From NCBI GenBank assembly GCA_023091665.1, contig JALJCQ010000014.1:1674001-1738000 (forward strand): a stretch of DNA of 64,000 bases. Reading direction: 5' to 3'. Every line of letters starts with the position of its first letter. The first letter of the stretch is position 1. Positions 10,104 through 21,218 of the stretch are shown piece by piece. A program made the translations under genes and the position numbers. The stretch is from Pythium myriotylum (lineage: Eukaryota > Oomycota > Peronosporomycetes > Pythiales > Pythiaceae). The notes under the pieces were generated by a model, which saw nothing but the letters and a program-made list of their open reading frames with translations, did no database searches and was not told the DNA's origin.

Positions 10104-12170
10104 TTAGCCGCGGATCTCTCGCATGGACTCACTCATATCCCAGATCATGACTGCTCCCTCTGCTCCGACGGTCACGATTTCCTTGCGGTCGGGTGAGATC
10201 TTAACGGCGTTGATGGCCTCACTATGGCCTTTCCCCGTGGCTACTGTCTCGCCATTGTCGTAGTGCCAAACTTTGAGCACGCCGTCTCGCCCTCCAGTCA
10301 CGAACAGTGTCCCACTGTGCTCAATATCCATCGCTAGCATCTCGTGTTCGGCAGCTTCTTCAAGAATGCGGATCGCCTCGCCGTCGAACGAGTCAAAGTA
10401 GGTGATGCGCCGGTCAGAGCCACATGTTAGCATCTGCGACTCGTCTGGGTGGTACAAGATGCGACGGAAGACGGTAGACGCAAACATAGCCTGAGTGCGG
10501 ACAAAGGTCTCGAGATTCCAAACGATGCACGAGCCATCCGATGACGCGCTCACGCAGGCGCTACCATCCTTGACAACCTGGATCGAGTTGACTGGACCAC
10601 GATGTTCTTTGAGGGATGCCTCCATCGTTTGACGGGAAGAGGAGATTCGCCATACGCGCACGCGGCCGTCCTTGCCTCCCGTGATGAGCCGCCACTCCTT
10701 GCCTGGACTGCTGCCGCAGACAGCAATGGCAGTGACCCCGTCGTTGTGTGCGTCCTGGATCACGAACTTGAGCTTACCGCTCTCGGGAAAGAATGCGCGC
10801 ACTTTGCCGTCGTCCCAGCCGCTCACAATCGTGGAGCCGTCTGGCGTGAGATCAATGCAGTTGCAAACAAGGTTCGGCACCTGGATACGGAGGATCTCCT
10901 GCATCTTGCGAGCGTTCCAAATTCGAATGTCGGTCTTGGAACATGTCACAAAGAGGTGCGAGTTGTCGTCTTCGCTTCGGTGGGCCCCTCGCGGAAAGAC
11001 AACATCGTTGATCGACCCATAGTGGCATGTTGATCGCAACTCGCTCTTGATACCGTCGGCTGTGAGGTGGAAGTTGTACATATTCGAGTTGCTCGTTCCA
11101 GCGTAAAAGTCGCCATGCTTGCCTTCGGATATCGCGGTCACGCCCCCTACCAACTTTTCTACAAAGTCAGTTGGAATGGGCGCAGTCTTGGAGGCGGCCT
11201 CGGCTATTGCACCTATGCGCAGGCACACAAGTGTGCCGTCGCCTGCACCGAGTAGGACAAAGCGCTTATTTTCTTCATCATCGTGGACGAGGATGCTCTG
11301 GATGCCCTGGCTGAAGCGGTCCTTCGTGGTGCGGTTGTAGCGAGGCTTCTGAGTGCCCACGGGTGGCAGCATGCAATTAGGTTTGGTAAGGTCGCAGTCT
11401 AGTATGATTTCAAGCAGATCTCCAGTCTTAGTGCCACAGTAGGCGATCTTGTCGTCGGGCGACACAGCGATACAGGTGACGACACGCTTGAGATTCCCCA
11501 AGTTGGCACGCAGCGCGTGGAATTTGCGGTGCTTGGTGTCGACGCGCCAGACGCAGATAGTGTAGTTACCCCCAGTAACAAGAAGCTCGTCATTCGTGCC
11601 CATGCTGAAGCCACGTACTACTAGCGTCGAGTCATCTCCCGAGGGTGTACCGCAGATGGGCTCACCCGTCTTCATGTTCCAGCACACGAGCGCATTGTCG
11701 TCCTGACCACCGACCGTGAAGAGGAAGCTGTCGCGTGCGGAGAAGGCCACGTCCTGGACCTTACCCATGTGGAGTACGAGACGGAATAAAACCGTATCAC
11801 TTTGATCCGTCTTCTGCGCCATTTGCTGCGTGGCCTTCTCGAAGTCCCAGACGATGACAGGAGCCTTGTTCCCACGGCTCTTGGACTGCTGCCCGGAAGC
11901 GAGTCGGGTGCCATCATTTGATAGTGCAAGGCATGTGATGATATCGGTGTGGCCGCGCAGAAATGCCTGCGCCTGAGTGCGCAGGTTTTTGATCACGACG
12001 GCGAGACCGAGTGAGTAAACAAGGAACTTGCCATCGGTCGTGTAGATGAGGGTGTTGAAGTAGTTACCTACGCAAATTGTTAGCGGTGTGCTCTTTCTTC
12101 GAGGAAGAAGTCAGGTCTCACCGTTGTAGCCGATGACGCGCTTCAGCTTGAGCTCACGGATGTCAGTCAT
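10104..12170 (-). CDS. CFAP52: CFAP52/WDR16 flagellar WD40 protein
   Basis: Two exons, complement(10104..12067, 12122..12170), encode 670 residues. The intron is short (donor GTGAGA, acceptor GCGTAG). The N-terminus reads MTDIRELKLKRVIGYNG, then the phrase AVVIKNLRTQAQAFLRGHTD, the hallmark start of CFAP52 (WDR16). It continues as a two-propeller WD40 protein with repeated GH..WD units to the end. CFAP52 is a microtubule-inner protein of ciliary doublets (about 620 residues in animals), so this indicates a flagellated oomycete. It sits head-to-tail upstream of nothing co-functional; its neighbour on the same strand is a helicase. High confidence. Confidence 0.93.
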
Positions 12171-12363
12171 GGCGGAAGATTCCGAATTGCTACGAGTTCT
12201 TTCTTGAGGTAGTTCAAGAAATCGTGGGGAGGTAGGCGAGTCGGCTCGATGATCAATCCAGCAAACACCCTGGATGAAGTCGGGATCGTTTAGATTTAGC
12301 TTGATGACTCGGGGGTTTCAGGCGATCGAAACGACAAGTCTATTTGGGATCGGGACCTCTCTC

Positions 12364-13972
12364 CTAACTCATGCTATCAAAGCTGCGGGCCTCGCGCCGG
12401 AACTTCTTGACTTTCTTCCGCAGGCTCCGTTTCCGACTGAATGCTCCATTAAGCACATTGTCTCCAGCCTCTTGGATCTTTGAGAGAACTAGCGAGTTTT
12501 CTTCACTAACGATACTTGAGACTGTTCACAGCAACAGTGAGTCGTTTAGATTGAACGGATGCTTTCCTCACGTCAAACCTTTTCCAGAGGTTCCCGCTCG
12601 GGCTGTTCGACCAATGCGATGAATATAGCTCACGACATCGTTTGCAAACTCGTACTGGACAACATGGCTGACGGTCGTCGTATCGAGTCCTCGAGCCGCA
12701 ATGTCTGTGCATACAACGACGAGATTCGCGTCCTTATCCTGGAGCTTTCTCAGGATCTGTTGACGCTCATCACGAGATACCTCTTTATGATACAGTAGCG
12801 CATTGATTTTTGGCGTTGTTGCCAAGTAATCGTGGACGGCATCCGCGCTTTCAATGGAGTTTGTGAACACGAGTGTGTTGCCATCTGGACGGTTGCTCTC
12901 GAGGATCTTAGATAACAGTTCCATCCGTGAATGTGGCTGGTCCTCCACGCGATGTAAAGCAATATCGAGACGAGGAATCGTCCGATGGAAGTCCTGCCAC
13001 AAACTAGTCGGTTAATTCGCTTTCTAAGCGCAGAATTGAAAGGCGGACACCTACGTCCGTGACCGCAAACTTGGCGTTGGGGAACTTGTACTGAATGAAC
13101 TCGCGTACAGATCTCTTCCCGTAATCTGGGATTGTCGCGTACTCTACACCACACACCACGGCAGGTCAAGGGAAACCAGTTGTTACATCCATTTTGTCGA
13201 GCGCAAGTGATGGGGGTTGGAAGGATATTGCACTGAACACGGTCTGTCGCGTGTCGTCGGCGATGTCGTGGGGCCGGAGTTCGTCCTGCTCTTGGTTGAG
13301 TGCTGACTGGTTCAGCTCTGCTTTCTTGAGCGGTTGGTTTCGGATCGTCGCTAGAATTTGCTTGGTGTCTCGTTCGAAGCCTCCGCCCAGGAGCATGTCG
13401 GCCTCGTCGACGACAATGAGCTGAGTGTATGCGAAGTCCTTGGGCTTGGTCGCGCGCAGCAGCGACTTGGGCGTCGCGACCAGCAGCGGACACACGCAGC
13501 GGGGCAGCGACTGGTTCGCAGACGATAGCGCAGCGGCGTGGCGCGCTGCGTCGGCGTCGAGGGCACGTAGCACAGACATGATCTGGCCCACGAGCTCCTG
13601 CGACGAGGTGAGTAGCAGCACGACAGGGAGGTGGATCTGGTCCATCGGCAGCGGATGGCGACGCAGCCGCTCGAGCGCAGGCACCAGGTACGCGAGCGTC
13701 TTGCCGCCGCCCGTCTCAGCGGCGATCACGACGTCGTCGGCGCCCGCGAGCACGAGCGGAATGGCTTTCTTCTGCGCGGCGCTCGGCGCGGTGATGCCCA
13801 TGGCGCGGAGCCTGTCGACCAGCGCGTCGCTCACGCCGAGCGAGTGGAAGCGACGGACATCGCTAAGACAGGCGCGCGGCCGAGAGCCGAGTCTTGAGGC
13901 GGCGCGGAAGGCGGCGGAGCGAAGCATCGCGAGCAGCGACTTCAACACCTTGGGTGTGGTCGTGATTGGCAT
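12364..13972 (-). CDS. DEAD-box RNA helicase (RH22/organellar-type)
   Basis: Four exons, complement(12364..12505, 12572..12993, 13055..13143, 13234..13972), encode 463 residues. Visible motifs are the Q-motif region, the Walker A AAETGGGKT, the DEAD box VVDEADML, and in the C-terminal lobe ARGLD and HRIGRTARAG (motif VI). The intron after exon 1 was set at a GTGCAA donor (13233). This is the only donor that keeps phase with exon 2 and aligns with plant RH22-type helicases; it makes motif III read as KYATIP rather than SAT. The basic C-terminus (RKKVKKFRRE) suggests RNA binding. The N-terminus is Arg/Ser-rich and could be a mitochondrial targeting peptide. A role in organellar ribosome assembly is inferred. 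Confidence 0.85.
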
Positions 13973-14042
13973 GAGCTGGTTGGAAGACGAGGTAACATGA
14001 TTCGGATTGGTTGAAATTCGTCAAAAGCAGGTTTTGATTGGA

Positions 14043-15414
14043 TCAAATTGATAGATACGCAAGGAGCTGCTCACGCGCGAAGGGATCCAGCGCTGCGATG
14101 CTGGCTTCCACGTCGTCTTCGAGCTCAGCCCCTTGCAAGACCAGCGTGCCGACACGAGCACGCAGCTCCTCTCTGTCTGCATTTGAAGGTTGTGGGGGTG
14201 AGATATGCGGCGAGATTGAGAACAACAAAAGCAACTTGACGGAGATCGTACCGAAGCGGAGACTGGCGTGAAAGAGACAGCGAAGGTACTGGTTCGCGAA
14301 AGCCGGGCACGCGCGAGCAAGCAACGCAGCAGGCCACGGGCCAAGCGAGAGAATGCGCTGAGCAGGCTGAGAGGTGGCCCATTTCTCGATCGAGCTGATA
14401 AAATCGGAGCGAACGTCTTTCGAGCGATCATCCGATGGCCACTCCAGGACGGCTGCCCAGACAATGATCTCCTGTGGACATGGTTAGAGCCAGCACATGT
14501 GGAGAATACAGAGTGGAATCCCAACGCACCAAAACATCAGTGTCGGACTGTTGCAACTGAGCGCTCAGTCGTGATAAATAGTCGGAATACTGGCTAGAAT
14601 CCGGAAGCGACTTTGCAGCGCGTGCATTCCTCTGAAGGGTTCTCGCAAGTGATTGCAGCCTTATAGTCCGATGAGAAAGTGTGATGCTTGTCAGGGATGG
14701 GACCGTAAATACTGCGGAGCGGACTGCACTGGACACAGACCGAACAGGCGTCATACTGCGGCTTCAACAGCGAGCGACACAAAGTCATTTACACACCTTG
14801 CACGCGCGAGGCTTCGGAGCTGTTTCCAACTTCACACGCGAACTTTTGCAATGAGTCGAGGGTTTGCTGCACTTGAAGTTGACTGCTGATCCATGAACTG
14901 AAGCATTCGCAGTTGAGCAGGTTGCCATGGAGAATAGAGTGACCGATTCAACCAACCTGCTGGTGTCTCCTGCAGTTGATCCTATCGGCGGTATGAATCG
15001 CTTCTGAAGTGCGCGGGACACGAGCACGGAGGCAGTCGGGTGGGAGTGTATCCATGGACTTGACAGCACGGCCTCACAGACAAACCGCGTCGCTGCAGGC
15101 CATCAGCGACAAGAGCAACCGGCTTGCCAGATCCGCTCGACGCACGCACCGTCCTTGAGCGTGCGCGTGCTGATAGGTGCCTGCCGCGCCATCGTGGGCA
15201 GTGTCGCGCCGTGCAAGCGCTGCGCCAACGCGCGATCGAGCGCCGCGGCGGCGTCGTCCCCGTCCTGCAGCGTCTTTCCGGCGAGATCCTCCATGGCTTT
15301 CGCCCACGCGAGCGCTCTCTCGAGCGACTGCGCTGTCCATTCGAGCAGCTCCGGCGTCTGCGAGGCGTTGACGATGCGCACGAAGGCTGCGACGTGCGCC
15401 ACGAGCTGCGCCAT
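14043..15414 (-). CDS. FANCF: Probable FANCF (Fanconi anaemia core complex) homologue
   Basis: Six exons, complement(14043..14176, 14252..14471, 14530..14711, 14797..14897, 14957..15092, 15150..15414), encode 345 residues; all phases agree. The proposed match is to animal FANCF (374 residues). The start MAQLVAHVAAF...LLEW, then ALAWAKAMEDL, corresponds to the FANCF N-terminus with its RALQWARYL segment. A central RLSAQLQQSDTDVLEIIVWA parallels the RLPQNNFLKVIAVA region. The C-terminal DREELRARV parallels the WEELHNRF stretch. FANCF is an adaptor bridging FANCC/E and FANCA/G in the ubiquitin ligase that repairs interstrand crosslinks. The start at 15414 is chosen over the ATG at 15489 by this alignment. 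The comparison is from memory of the family, so the name is provisional. It shares a 198-bp promoter with CCT4. Confidence 0.68.
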
Positions 15415-15612
15415 GATGATGGTTTGAGGAGCTCTTTTCATCAGGCGCGGCACTGCCTGCGGTTGCACGAAGGTCGCTTGTATTTTCATGCCGTCCTCTG
15501 ATTGGCGGAAAGTGCCCACTCGCGACGTGTGGTCGCATTCCCCCACAACGCACCCAAAGATCGACTGGGGCGTGCCTCCAAAGTGTAGAAGGACCTCGTG
15601 ACCAGCTCCGCC

Positions 15613-17288
15613 ATGTCCGGCCCCGTCGCCACGATTTCGCGCCCGAACGCCGGCGGCGAGACGCTGCGCGGCAAGCAGAAGGAGAAGGACGTGCGCATGT
15701 CCAACATCATCGCGGCCAAGGGTGCGTCCGCGTCGCTCGACTCGCGCGTTGGGCGCTGCCGTACTGACGACGCCGTTCTCTCGCAGCCATCGCCAACGCC
15801 ATCCGCACGAGTCTCGGCCCGCGCGGCATGGACAAGATGATCCAGCAGGGAAACGGAGAGGTGCTCATCTCCAACGACGGCGCCACCATCCTCTCGCAGA
15901 TGCAGGTATACCACCCGACGGCCAAGATGCTCGTCGACATCTCCAAGTCGCAGGACATCGAGGCCGGCGACGGCACGACCAGTGTCTGCGTGATTGCCGG
16001 CGCGCTGCTCGGCGCCTGCGAGGACCTGCTGCTCAAGGGCATCCATCCCACCAACATCTCGGACTCGTTCGGACTCGCGGCTCGCAAGGCCGAGGAGATC
16101 CTCACGGGAATCGCCAAGCCAGTCGACCTGACCAACCGCGACGAGCTCATCAAGTGCGTGAACACCTCGCTTTCGTCCAAGGTCATCTCGGAGTACTCGG
16201 ATCGCCTCTCGCCGATCGCTGTCGATGCCGTCCTCAAGGTCATTGACATCGCCACGGCCACCAACGTCGACCTCAACACCATCAAGGTCGTCAAGCAGCT
16301 CGGCGGCACCATCGATGACTCGGAGCTCATTGAAGGCCTCGTGTTCAACAAGGGCTTCGACAAGGCGGCGTCCGTGGATCTTCCGACAACCATCGAGAAC
16401 GCCAAGATCGCTCTCATTCAGTTCTGTCTCTCGGCGCCAAAGTCGGACATGGAGAGCAACGTCGTGATTAACGATTACGCCGCCATGGACCGCATTCTCC
16501 GCGAGGAGCGCAAGTACGTTCTTGATCTGTGTAAGAAGGTCAAGAAGTCGGGTGCGAACGTGCTGCTCATCCAGAAGAGCATCCTTCGCGACGCCACGAA
16601 CGACCTGTCGCTCCACTTCCTCGCCAAGATGGGCATCCGTGTGATCACAGATGTCGAGCGTAACGATATTGAGCACATTGCGACCACTCTTGGCTGTCTG
16701 CCTGTTGCGAACATCGAGTACCTGACGCCCGACAAGCTCGGCAGTGCTGGTCTCGTGTCTGAGGAGACACTTGGTGGACACAAGGTCGTCAAGATCACGG
16801 AGATTGTGAACCAGGGCAAGACCATGTCTATCCTCGTGCGCGGTTCCAACAAGCTTGTTCTGGAAGAAGCTGAACGATCGCTCCACGATGCTCTCTGTGT
16901 CGTTCGCTCGCTGGTCAAGAAGCGCTTCTTGATTTGCGGTGGAGGTGCTCCCGAGATTCAGATGTCACAGAAGCTGGCTGCTTACGGCCGTACACTCGAG
17001 GGCCAGGCGAGTTACTGTTTGCAGGCGTTCTCGGAGGCGCTCGAGGTGATCCCGTACACGCTCGCAGAGAACGCGGGTCTGCACCCAATCGGTATTGTGA
17101 CGGAGCTGCGCGCCAAGCACGCCCAGGGTCACTCGAGCATGGGTATCAACGTGCGGAAAGGATCAATTAGCGATATGTATGAGCTGAACGTGCTGCAGCC
17201 GCTGCTCGTAAGCGTGAGTGAGATCACGCTCGCCACCGAGTGCGTGCGCATGATTCTCAAGATCGACGACATCGTCATGGTGAGATAA
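15613..17288 (+). CDS. CCT4: T-complex protein 1 subunit delta (CCT4)
   Basis: Two exons, 15613..15721 and 15787..17288, encode 536 residues (human CCT4 539). Group II chaperonin motifs are clear: [13 protein letters not shown] near the start, [15 protein letters not shown] with the ATPase aspartate, and a late [10 protein letters not shown]. The C-terminus [11 protein letters not shown] matches the CCT4 end. It is one of eight subunits of the cytosolic TRiC ring that folds actin and tubulin. A GTGAGA just inside the last codons could be read as a donor, but the protein already ends where the family does. It is divergent from the FANCF-like gene and convergent with the phosphatase gene. Confidence 0.96.
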
Positions 17289-17428
17289 ATAGCCCAGGAA
17301 GTGCCAGCGAGAAGGGTGAGTCGAGCCTTTTCGTCGGGCGAGGAGAGACGCTAGCGGCGACGCAGTACAGGAAAATATATTTTGCGATGGACCCCATGGA
17401 ACATCAATACAATCATCTATGAACAGGT

Positions 17429-18175
17429 CTAGGCCATGAGCGTGTGCGGCAGGTGGATCGTGCTGTTAATCGCGACAGCGCTGAAGCGGCGAGTAGTGTG
17501 GTCGTAGTCGACGACGTTGACGCAAGTGTTGTCCTGGGTGAGCTCGTGCATGTTCTCGAGCGAGCCGTGGAGCAGGTGCGTGAGGATGACCTTGTTGAAG
17601 CGGCCGTGGGTCACCATCAGCACGTGGTCGCCGCCTTCGGCGCGGTCCATGAGCTCGTTGATCTTGGTCACGCCGCGCTTGACGACGTCGAGCGGACACT
17701 CGCCTGAGGGAAACTTGACCGAGTAGTCACCGTGTCGCCACTGCTCGTGGATCTCGTGGACCTGGCCGTCGAACTGCGCATGGTCCTGACCCTCCATGAT
17801 GCCGAAGCTCATCTCCTCGAGGTCGTTGAAGTGTTCGAGCTCGAGCGCCGGGTGGAACTTGGCGACGATGGCGGCCGTCTCGCGTGCTCGGCGCAGCGAG
17901 CTGCTGTAGACAGCGCTGAGCGGGACGCTGCGCATGGCGTGCGCGAGGCACGTGGCCTGGAGCAGGCCGGCGCCGTTGAGCACCGTGTCGACGCCGCGGC
18001 CCTGGTACTTGTGCTGGCGGTTGTACTCGGTCTGTCCGTGGCGGCATAAATAGAGGCGCGTGGCGTGGCTGGCCACGGGCGGGAGCTGGAGCGCGACCGA
18101 CGGGACCTCGAAGGGCGGGAAGGTCTTGGAGAGCGCGGTCGGAGGCGAGGCCGGCGAGGCGGCCTGCGGAGCCAT
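17429..18175 (-). CDS. Histidine phosphatase (phosphoglycerate mutase family)
   Basis: A single exon of 248 residues. The branch-1 histidine phosphatase signature LYLCRHGQTEYN carries the nucleophilic H46 with R45. The partner histidine H190 lies in VLMVTHGRFN, and the proton-donor acid is probably E121 in DLEEMSFG. The first 38 residues are Pro/Ala/Ser-rich and outside the domain. The family includes cofactor-dependent phosphoglycerate mutases, fructose-2,6-bisphosphatases and broad phosphatases. Length and the absence of a mutase-type insert favour a phosphatase, but the substrate cannot be told. It is convergent with CCT4, 140 bp away. Confidence 0.88.
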   Translation of the reverse strand: MAPQAASPASPPTALSKTFPPFEVPSVALQLPPVASHATRLYLCRHGQTEYNRQHKYQGRGVDTVLNGAGLLQATCLAHAMRSVPLSAVYSSSLRRARETAAIVAKFHPALELEHFNDLEEMSFGIMEGQDHAQFDGQVHEIHEQWRHGDYSVKFPSGECPLDVVKRGVTKINELMDRAEGGDHVLMVTHGRFNKVILTHLLHGSLENMHELTQDNTCVNVVDYDHTTRRFSAVAINSTIHLPHTLMA

Positions 18176-18758
18176 GGCGCCGGATGGGAAGTGACGCGAT
18201 GGAGGGGAGGCGGCGAGAGGCAGTGTGGCGGATGTAGAGGATGGATGATGCCGACTGAGACGTCACGCTGCGTCAGGACGACGGGTGCGAGGACGGAGGT
18301 CGCGGCGCGCAGAGGTCGATCTGATGCAAGAGCTCAATTCGAATGGAATCAGAGGGAAAGAGCCAATCAGAGGGAAGAAAAAGGAGTGTGAATAGAGACG
18401 ACCCCCCGTCGCGCGTGGTCCGACTCGAAACAAATCGGGTGGAAAAGAGAAAAAAGAAGCCATTCAGCGATCGGTTCTCACCTGGTTCTGTGAATCGAAG
18501 TCTCCCTATCATCGAAAACGTCAACCCAAAGCAATCAAAACAGGGTGCGTTTGTGGTTAGAAAGTGATTAATCAATCTCATTATTCACCGTATTATAGAA
18601 TATATTACTCCAACTCTACCAGATCTTGGTAACGTCAATGGATAGTGAGACAAGCACTGGGCAACTCTTCGATTTTGTCGGGGGGATCTCGTGGCCGGAT
18701 CTGGATGGTTGCGCGAAGCAATCGCAGCGCAATCTCCTGCGAGCAGGATGACGCGCCG
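18176..18758. other. Spacer between two minus-strand genes
   Basis: 583 bp with promoter-side sequence of the phosphatase gene and the 3' flank of the next gene. AT-rich around 18560-18620. No gene seen. Confidence 0.4.
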
Positions 18759-19301
18759 CTAGAGTCGGACGTAGAGCTCTTGGTGGAAGTAGACTCGCGC
18801 GGCTTGCGGCGGCGGCGACGGCTTACGGCGCTGGCGGCGGCGCCCGAGCCGGATGGCCTGAAGGCCGAGGACCGCGATCGCGCTGGCCATGGCCACGTTC
18901 AGCGCCGTGCTCGACGCGACCGACGGCGGAGGAGGTGACGCACTGGGGCTCGAAGAGAGCGAGCTGGCGGAAGTAGGGGAGGCTGCTGGGTTGGTAAAGA
19001 CGCAGGCCCAGTCGCTCGCTGACTGGCGCTCACAAGTGGCGTTTGCGGTGGCGACGCAGCCACCGCCGACTTGACTGCTTGGTAGATCTCTTGAGCAAGC
19101 TTCCACAGCCGAGTCCCCCTTGACGGGGCAGGCGCCGACGCCACTGGGCGCTTCGCCGCAGATATGAACTGCCTTGATGCAGTAGATGGCGTCCCCTTGG
19201 ACGCTGACCAGCGTGCAGTCTCTCCTTAGCGTTGCTGTCGCGACTGAATGACTCAATGCCACCAAGCAAATAATGAATACGAAGTGAGTGCTGTTCTGCA
19301 T
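18759..19301 (-). CDS. Secreted Cys-rich protein with C-terminal TM anchor
   Basis: 180 residues from the ATG at 19301. Residues 1-23 (core FVFIICLVALSHSVATA) form a signal peptide. A compact extracellular part holds about eight cysteines (including CTLVS, YCIKAVHICG, GACPVK, EACSRD, GGCVATANATC and WACVF). A Ser/Pro stalk follows, then a C-terminal hydrophobic segment (about residues 140-160) and an RRRQRRK stop-transfer tail. This architecture is a type I membrane protein, probably on the cell surface. No named family was recognised; related small ectodomains occur in oomycetes. The in-frame upstream extension lacks a signal peptide and is rejected. Confidence 0.75.
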   Translation of the reverse strand: MQNSTHFVFIICLVALSHSVATATLRRDCTLVSVQGDAIYCIKAVHICGEAPSGVGACPVKGDSAVEACSRDLPSSQVGGGCVATANATCERQSASDWACVFTNPAASPTSASSLSSSPSASPPPPSVASSTALNVAMASAIAVLGLQAIRLGRRRQRRKPSPPPQAARVYFHQELYVRL

Positions 19302-19651
19302 GGCATCACAGTTCTCCCAAGACGAAGCTGTGTGGCTAGTCCAGCGCTCCTTTATGGAAGGGATGTCGAGGGGTCGTCGCATCCGTTTCGAGTCTGAAGC
19401 GCCAGGCACTATTGGGCAGCGATAGAACGCTACGTAGTGGACGAAAAGGAAAATGGAAGTGTTTGTTTTGTCGGCGGCTTCAAGCGCTCGCCTAAGTGAT
19501 CGCACTTCATTCATGGATCTCTAGCATACGTGACCAGATGTTACTGCACTACAACTACAACGTGCGGGACGCTTCGAACGGGTAAATAATCGGCACCGGG
19601 AACGCAACAACGAGGGAGGGGCGTGGACACACGTGGAGACGGCGCCGACGC
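19302..19651. other. Spacer
   Basis: 350 bp between two minus-strand signal-peptide genes; no gene or structured element seen. Confidence 0.4.
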
Positions 19652-20161
19652 TTAGACAGGGGTCTCCATCTCGGTCTTGTAGTCGACGTCGACGTTGGCC
19701 GGCGAGGCGAACACAGCCGGCGTGTTGGCCACATCGGTCGAGGAAGCGCGGTTGCGCTGCTGCTGCTGGCGCTTCTTCATGAAGACGAAGCCAGCAATAC
19801 CAACAGCGGCGACGGCGCAGCCACCAACAGCGAGCGGGACCGTGGCGGAGCTGCCGGCCGACGACGAGGAGCTCTCCTCGTTGTTCTCAATCGAGAGCGC
19901 GACACCAAGCGCACCCGTGCCCTTGACCTTGGTGTACGGGTTGGTCGAGTCCGGCACGGCGATCTTGGACGTGGCGAGGTCTTCCGAGCGGCTGTGGACG
20001 ATGGCGTCGCCCTTGACGAACTGCGCGTCACGCGACGAGACCTCGGCCTCGAACGCGACCGGCACGCCGACCTTGACGGCACCGACGCCCTCCGGCTCGG
20101 TGGCCGAGACTGAGGCGACGAGGATGGCAGCTGCGGCGACGAAGATAGCGGAGAACTTCAT
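19652..20161 (-). CDS. Small signal-peptide/TM protein
   Basis: 169 residues. An N-terminal signal peptide (MKFSAIFVAAAAILVASVSA) is followed by a short Val-rich ectodomain without cysteines and a Ser cluster. Next comes a hydrophobic segment near residues 107-130 (VPLAVGGCAVAAVGIAGFVF), then MKKRQQQQR and a short cytoplasmic tail. It resembles its upstream neighbour at 18759-19301 in plan (signal peptide, ectodomain, Ser stalk, TM, basic stop) but not in sequence. High GC3 codon use fits strong expression. The function is unknown; a surface or wall-associated role is inferred. Confidence 0.82.
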   Translation of the reverse strand: MKFSAIFVAAAAILVASVSATEPEGVGAVKVGVPVAFEAEVSSRDAQFVKGDAIVHSRSEDLATSKIAVPDSTNPYTKVKGTGALGVALSIENNEESSSSSAGSSATVPLAVGGCAVAAVGIAGFVFMKKRQQQQRNRASSTDVANTPAVFASPANVDVDYKTEMETPV

Positions 20162-20366
20162 GGCTGTGTGGGAGGAGGTGCTGTCGCTGTTGAGGAGCTA
20201 GTCAATTGCGGAGTGGGCGTTGAGAAGGCGCGTCCGCAGCCGCAGCCCACAAAGGCGCCGGCATGCTCGCGCTGTCGTCGCGCGGATCTTCCGCGCCGCC
20301 TCTGCATCGAGTCGGACGTCAGCTTCTAGTGACGACAATGGGCCTTTACACTGACAGCCAGAAGCA

Positions 20367-20484
20367 GTATAGTGAAACCAAGTAGTCGGTAGTCAGAACA
20401 GAGTCAACCAGCTGCTGGGTCAGCAGGTTGACACGAGCCGATCCAGAGTGGTCTGGACGTCCTTGAGGTATACTGAAACCAAGT
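20367..20484. repeat. 17-nt direct repeat pair, 101 nt apart
   Basis: GTATAGTGAAACCAAGT at 20367-20383 recurs as GTATACTGAAACCAAGT at 20468-20484 (16 of 17 identical). The hairpin at 20403-20432 lies between them. Confidence 0.8.
20403..20432. repeat. Inverted repeat, 12-nt arms, 6-nt loop
   Basis: Left arm GTCAACCAGCTG and right arm CAGCAGGTTGAC pair at 11 of 12 positions around the loop CTGGGT. Confidence 0.8.
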
Positions 20485-21193
20485 CAAGTTCCGACTCGAT
20501 GGTAAAGGACATTCAAGAGCTCAACACTCGGTGCGATCCGGATCCCCCCGAGAGATCAAGTGCGGCACGGACGATTCTCGTGTTGACAGCCCATGAGGTG
20601 GAGACCCCGCAGGCTGGCGGGGCAGAACGCGCTGACGACTGACGGGTTGAACGTCCAAATGACGCCACGTGACGAAGTGGGGAGATCCTTCTTCCCTCGT
20701 TGAGGCTAATGGGATGGCCACCCAGGCGCCACCTCCGCGCTGTCGGGCGGAAGCTGGATCGCGCGTCTGCCAGCGACCAAACGCGTACTCTACGCATACG
20801 TAGCTAATCGTTCAGGACGATTTCCCAGAACTCTATTCGAAGAGATCGTTGAAGCTCACGTTGTGACGCACGAGATCCTCTACCGACGACTTGTCGGCCG
20901 CGAAATGACATCTGTGGGCCTGTAAGGTACTTGGCCCCAGTTAGTAGATCGTGGGAGACGCCTTTAGTTGGTGATGGCGACGCCTTCAAAGTGTACGGAG
21001 CTGCGAACGGCCAGTTCGGCCACCACAGCAGCTTCGCTTTGAATTCGGGCCATGCCCGGTATCTGCAGTTGTGGAAAGTCCTGCATCGATGCCTCTTCGA
21101 AGAGAGTTGCCGACTTCGATGGGTGAGTGTCCAAAGGATGTTCGAGACGTTTCAAGGTTCAACGCTGCAAACCTCCAACGGTAGCTTCGTGGC

Positions 21194-21218
21194 CTGCATC
21201 TTCTTCAAGAAGATGCAG
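21194..21218. repeat. Perfect inverted repeat, 12-nt arms, 1-nt centre
   Basis: CTGCATCTTCTT (21194-21205), centre C, then AAGAAGATGCAG (21207-21218). The last base is also the first base of the next, larger hairpin. Confidence 0.95.

Noticed and set aside
13144..13186. GTAACA donor for the first helicase intron
   Set aside because: It gives a phase that does not match exon 2 and a 43-nt intron; the GTGCAA donor at 13233 fits phase and family alignment.
15486..16886. 466-residue frame antisense to CCT4
   Set aside because: Reverse shadow of a conserved chaperonin gene.
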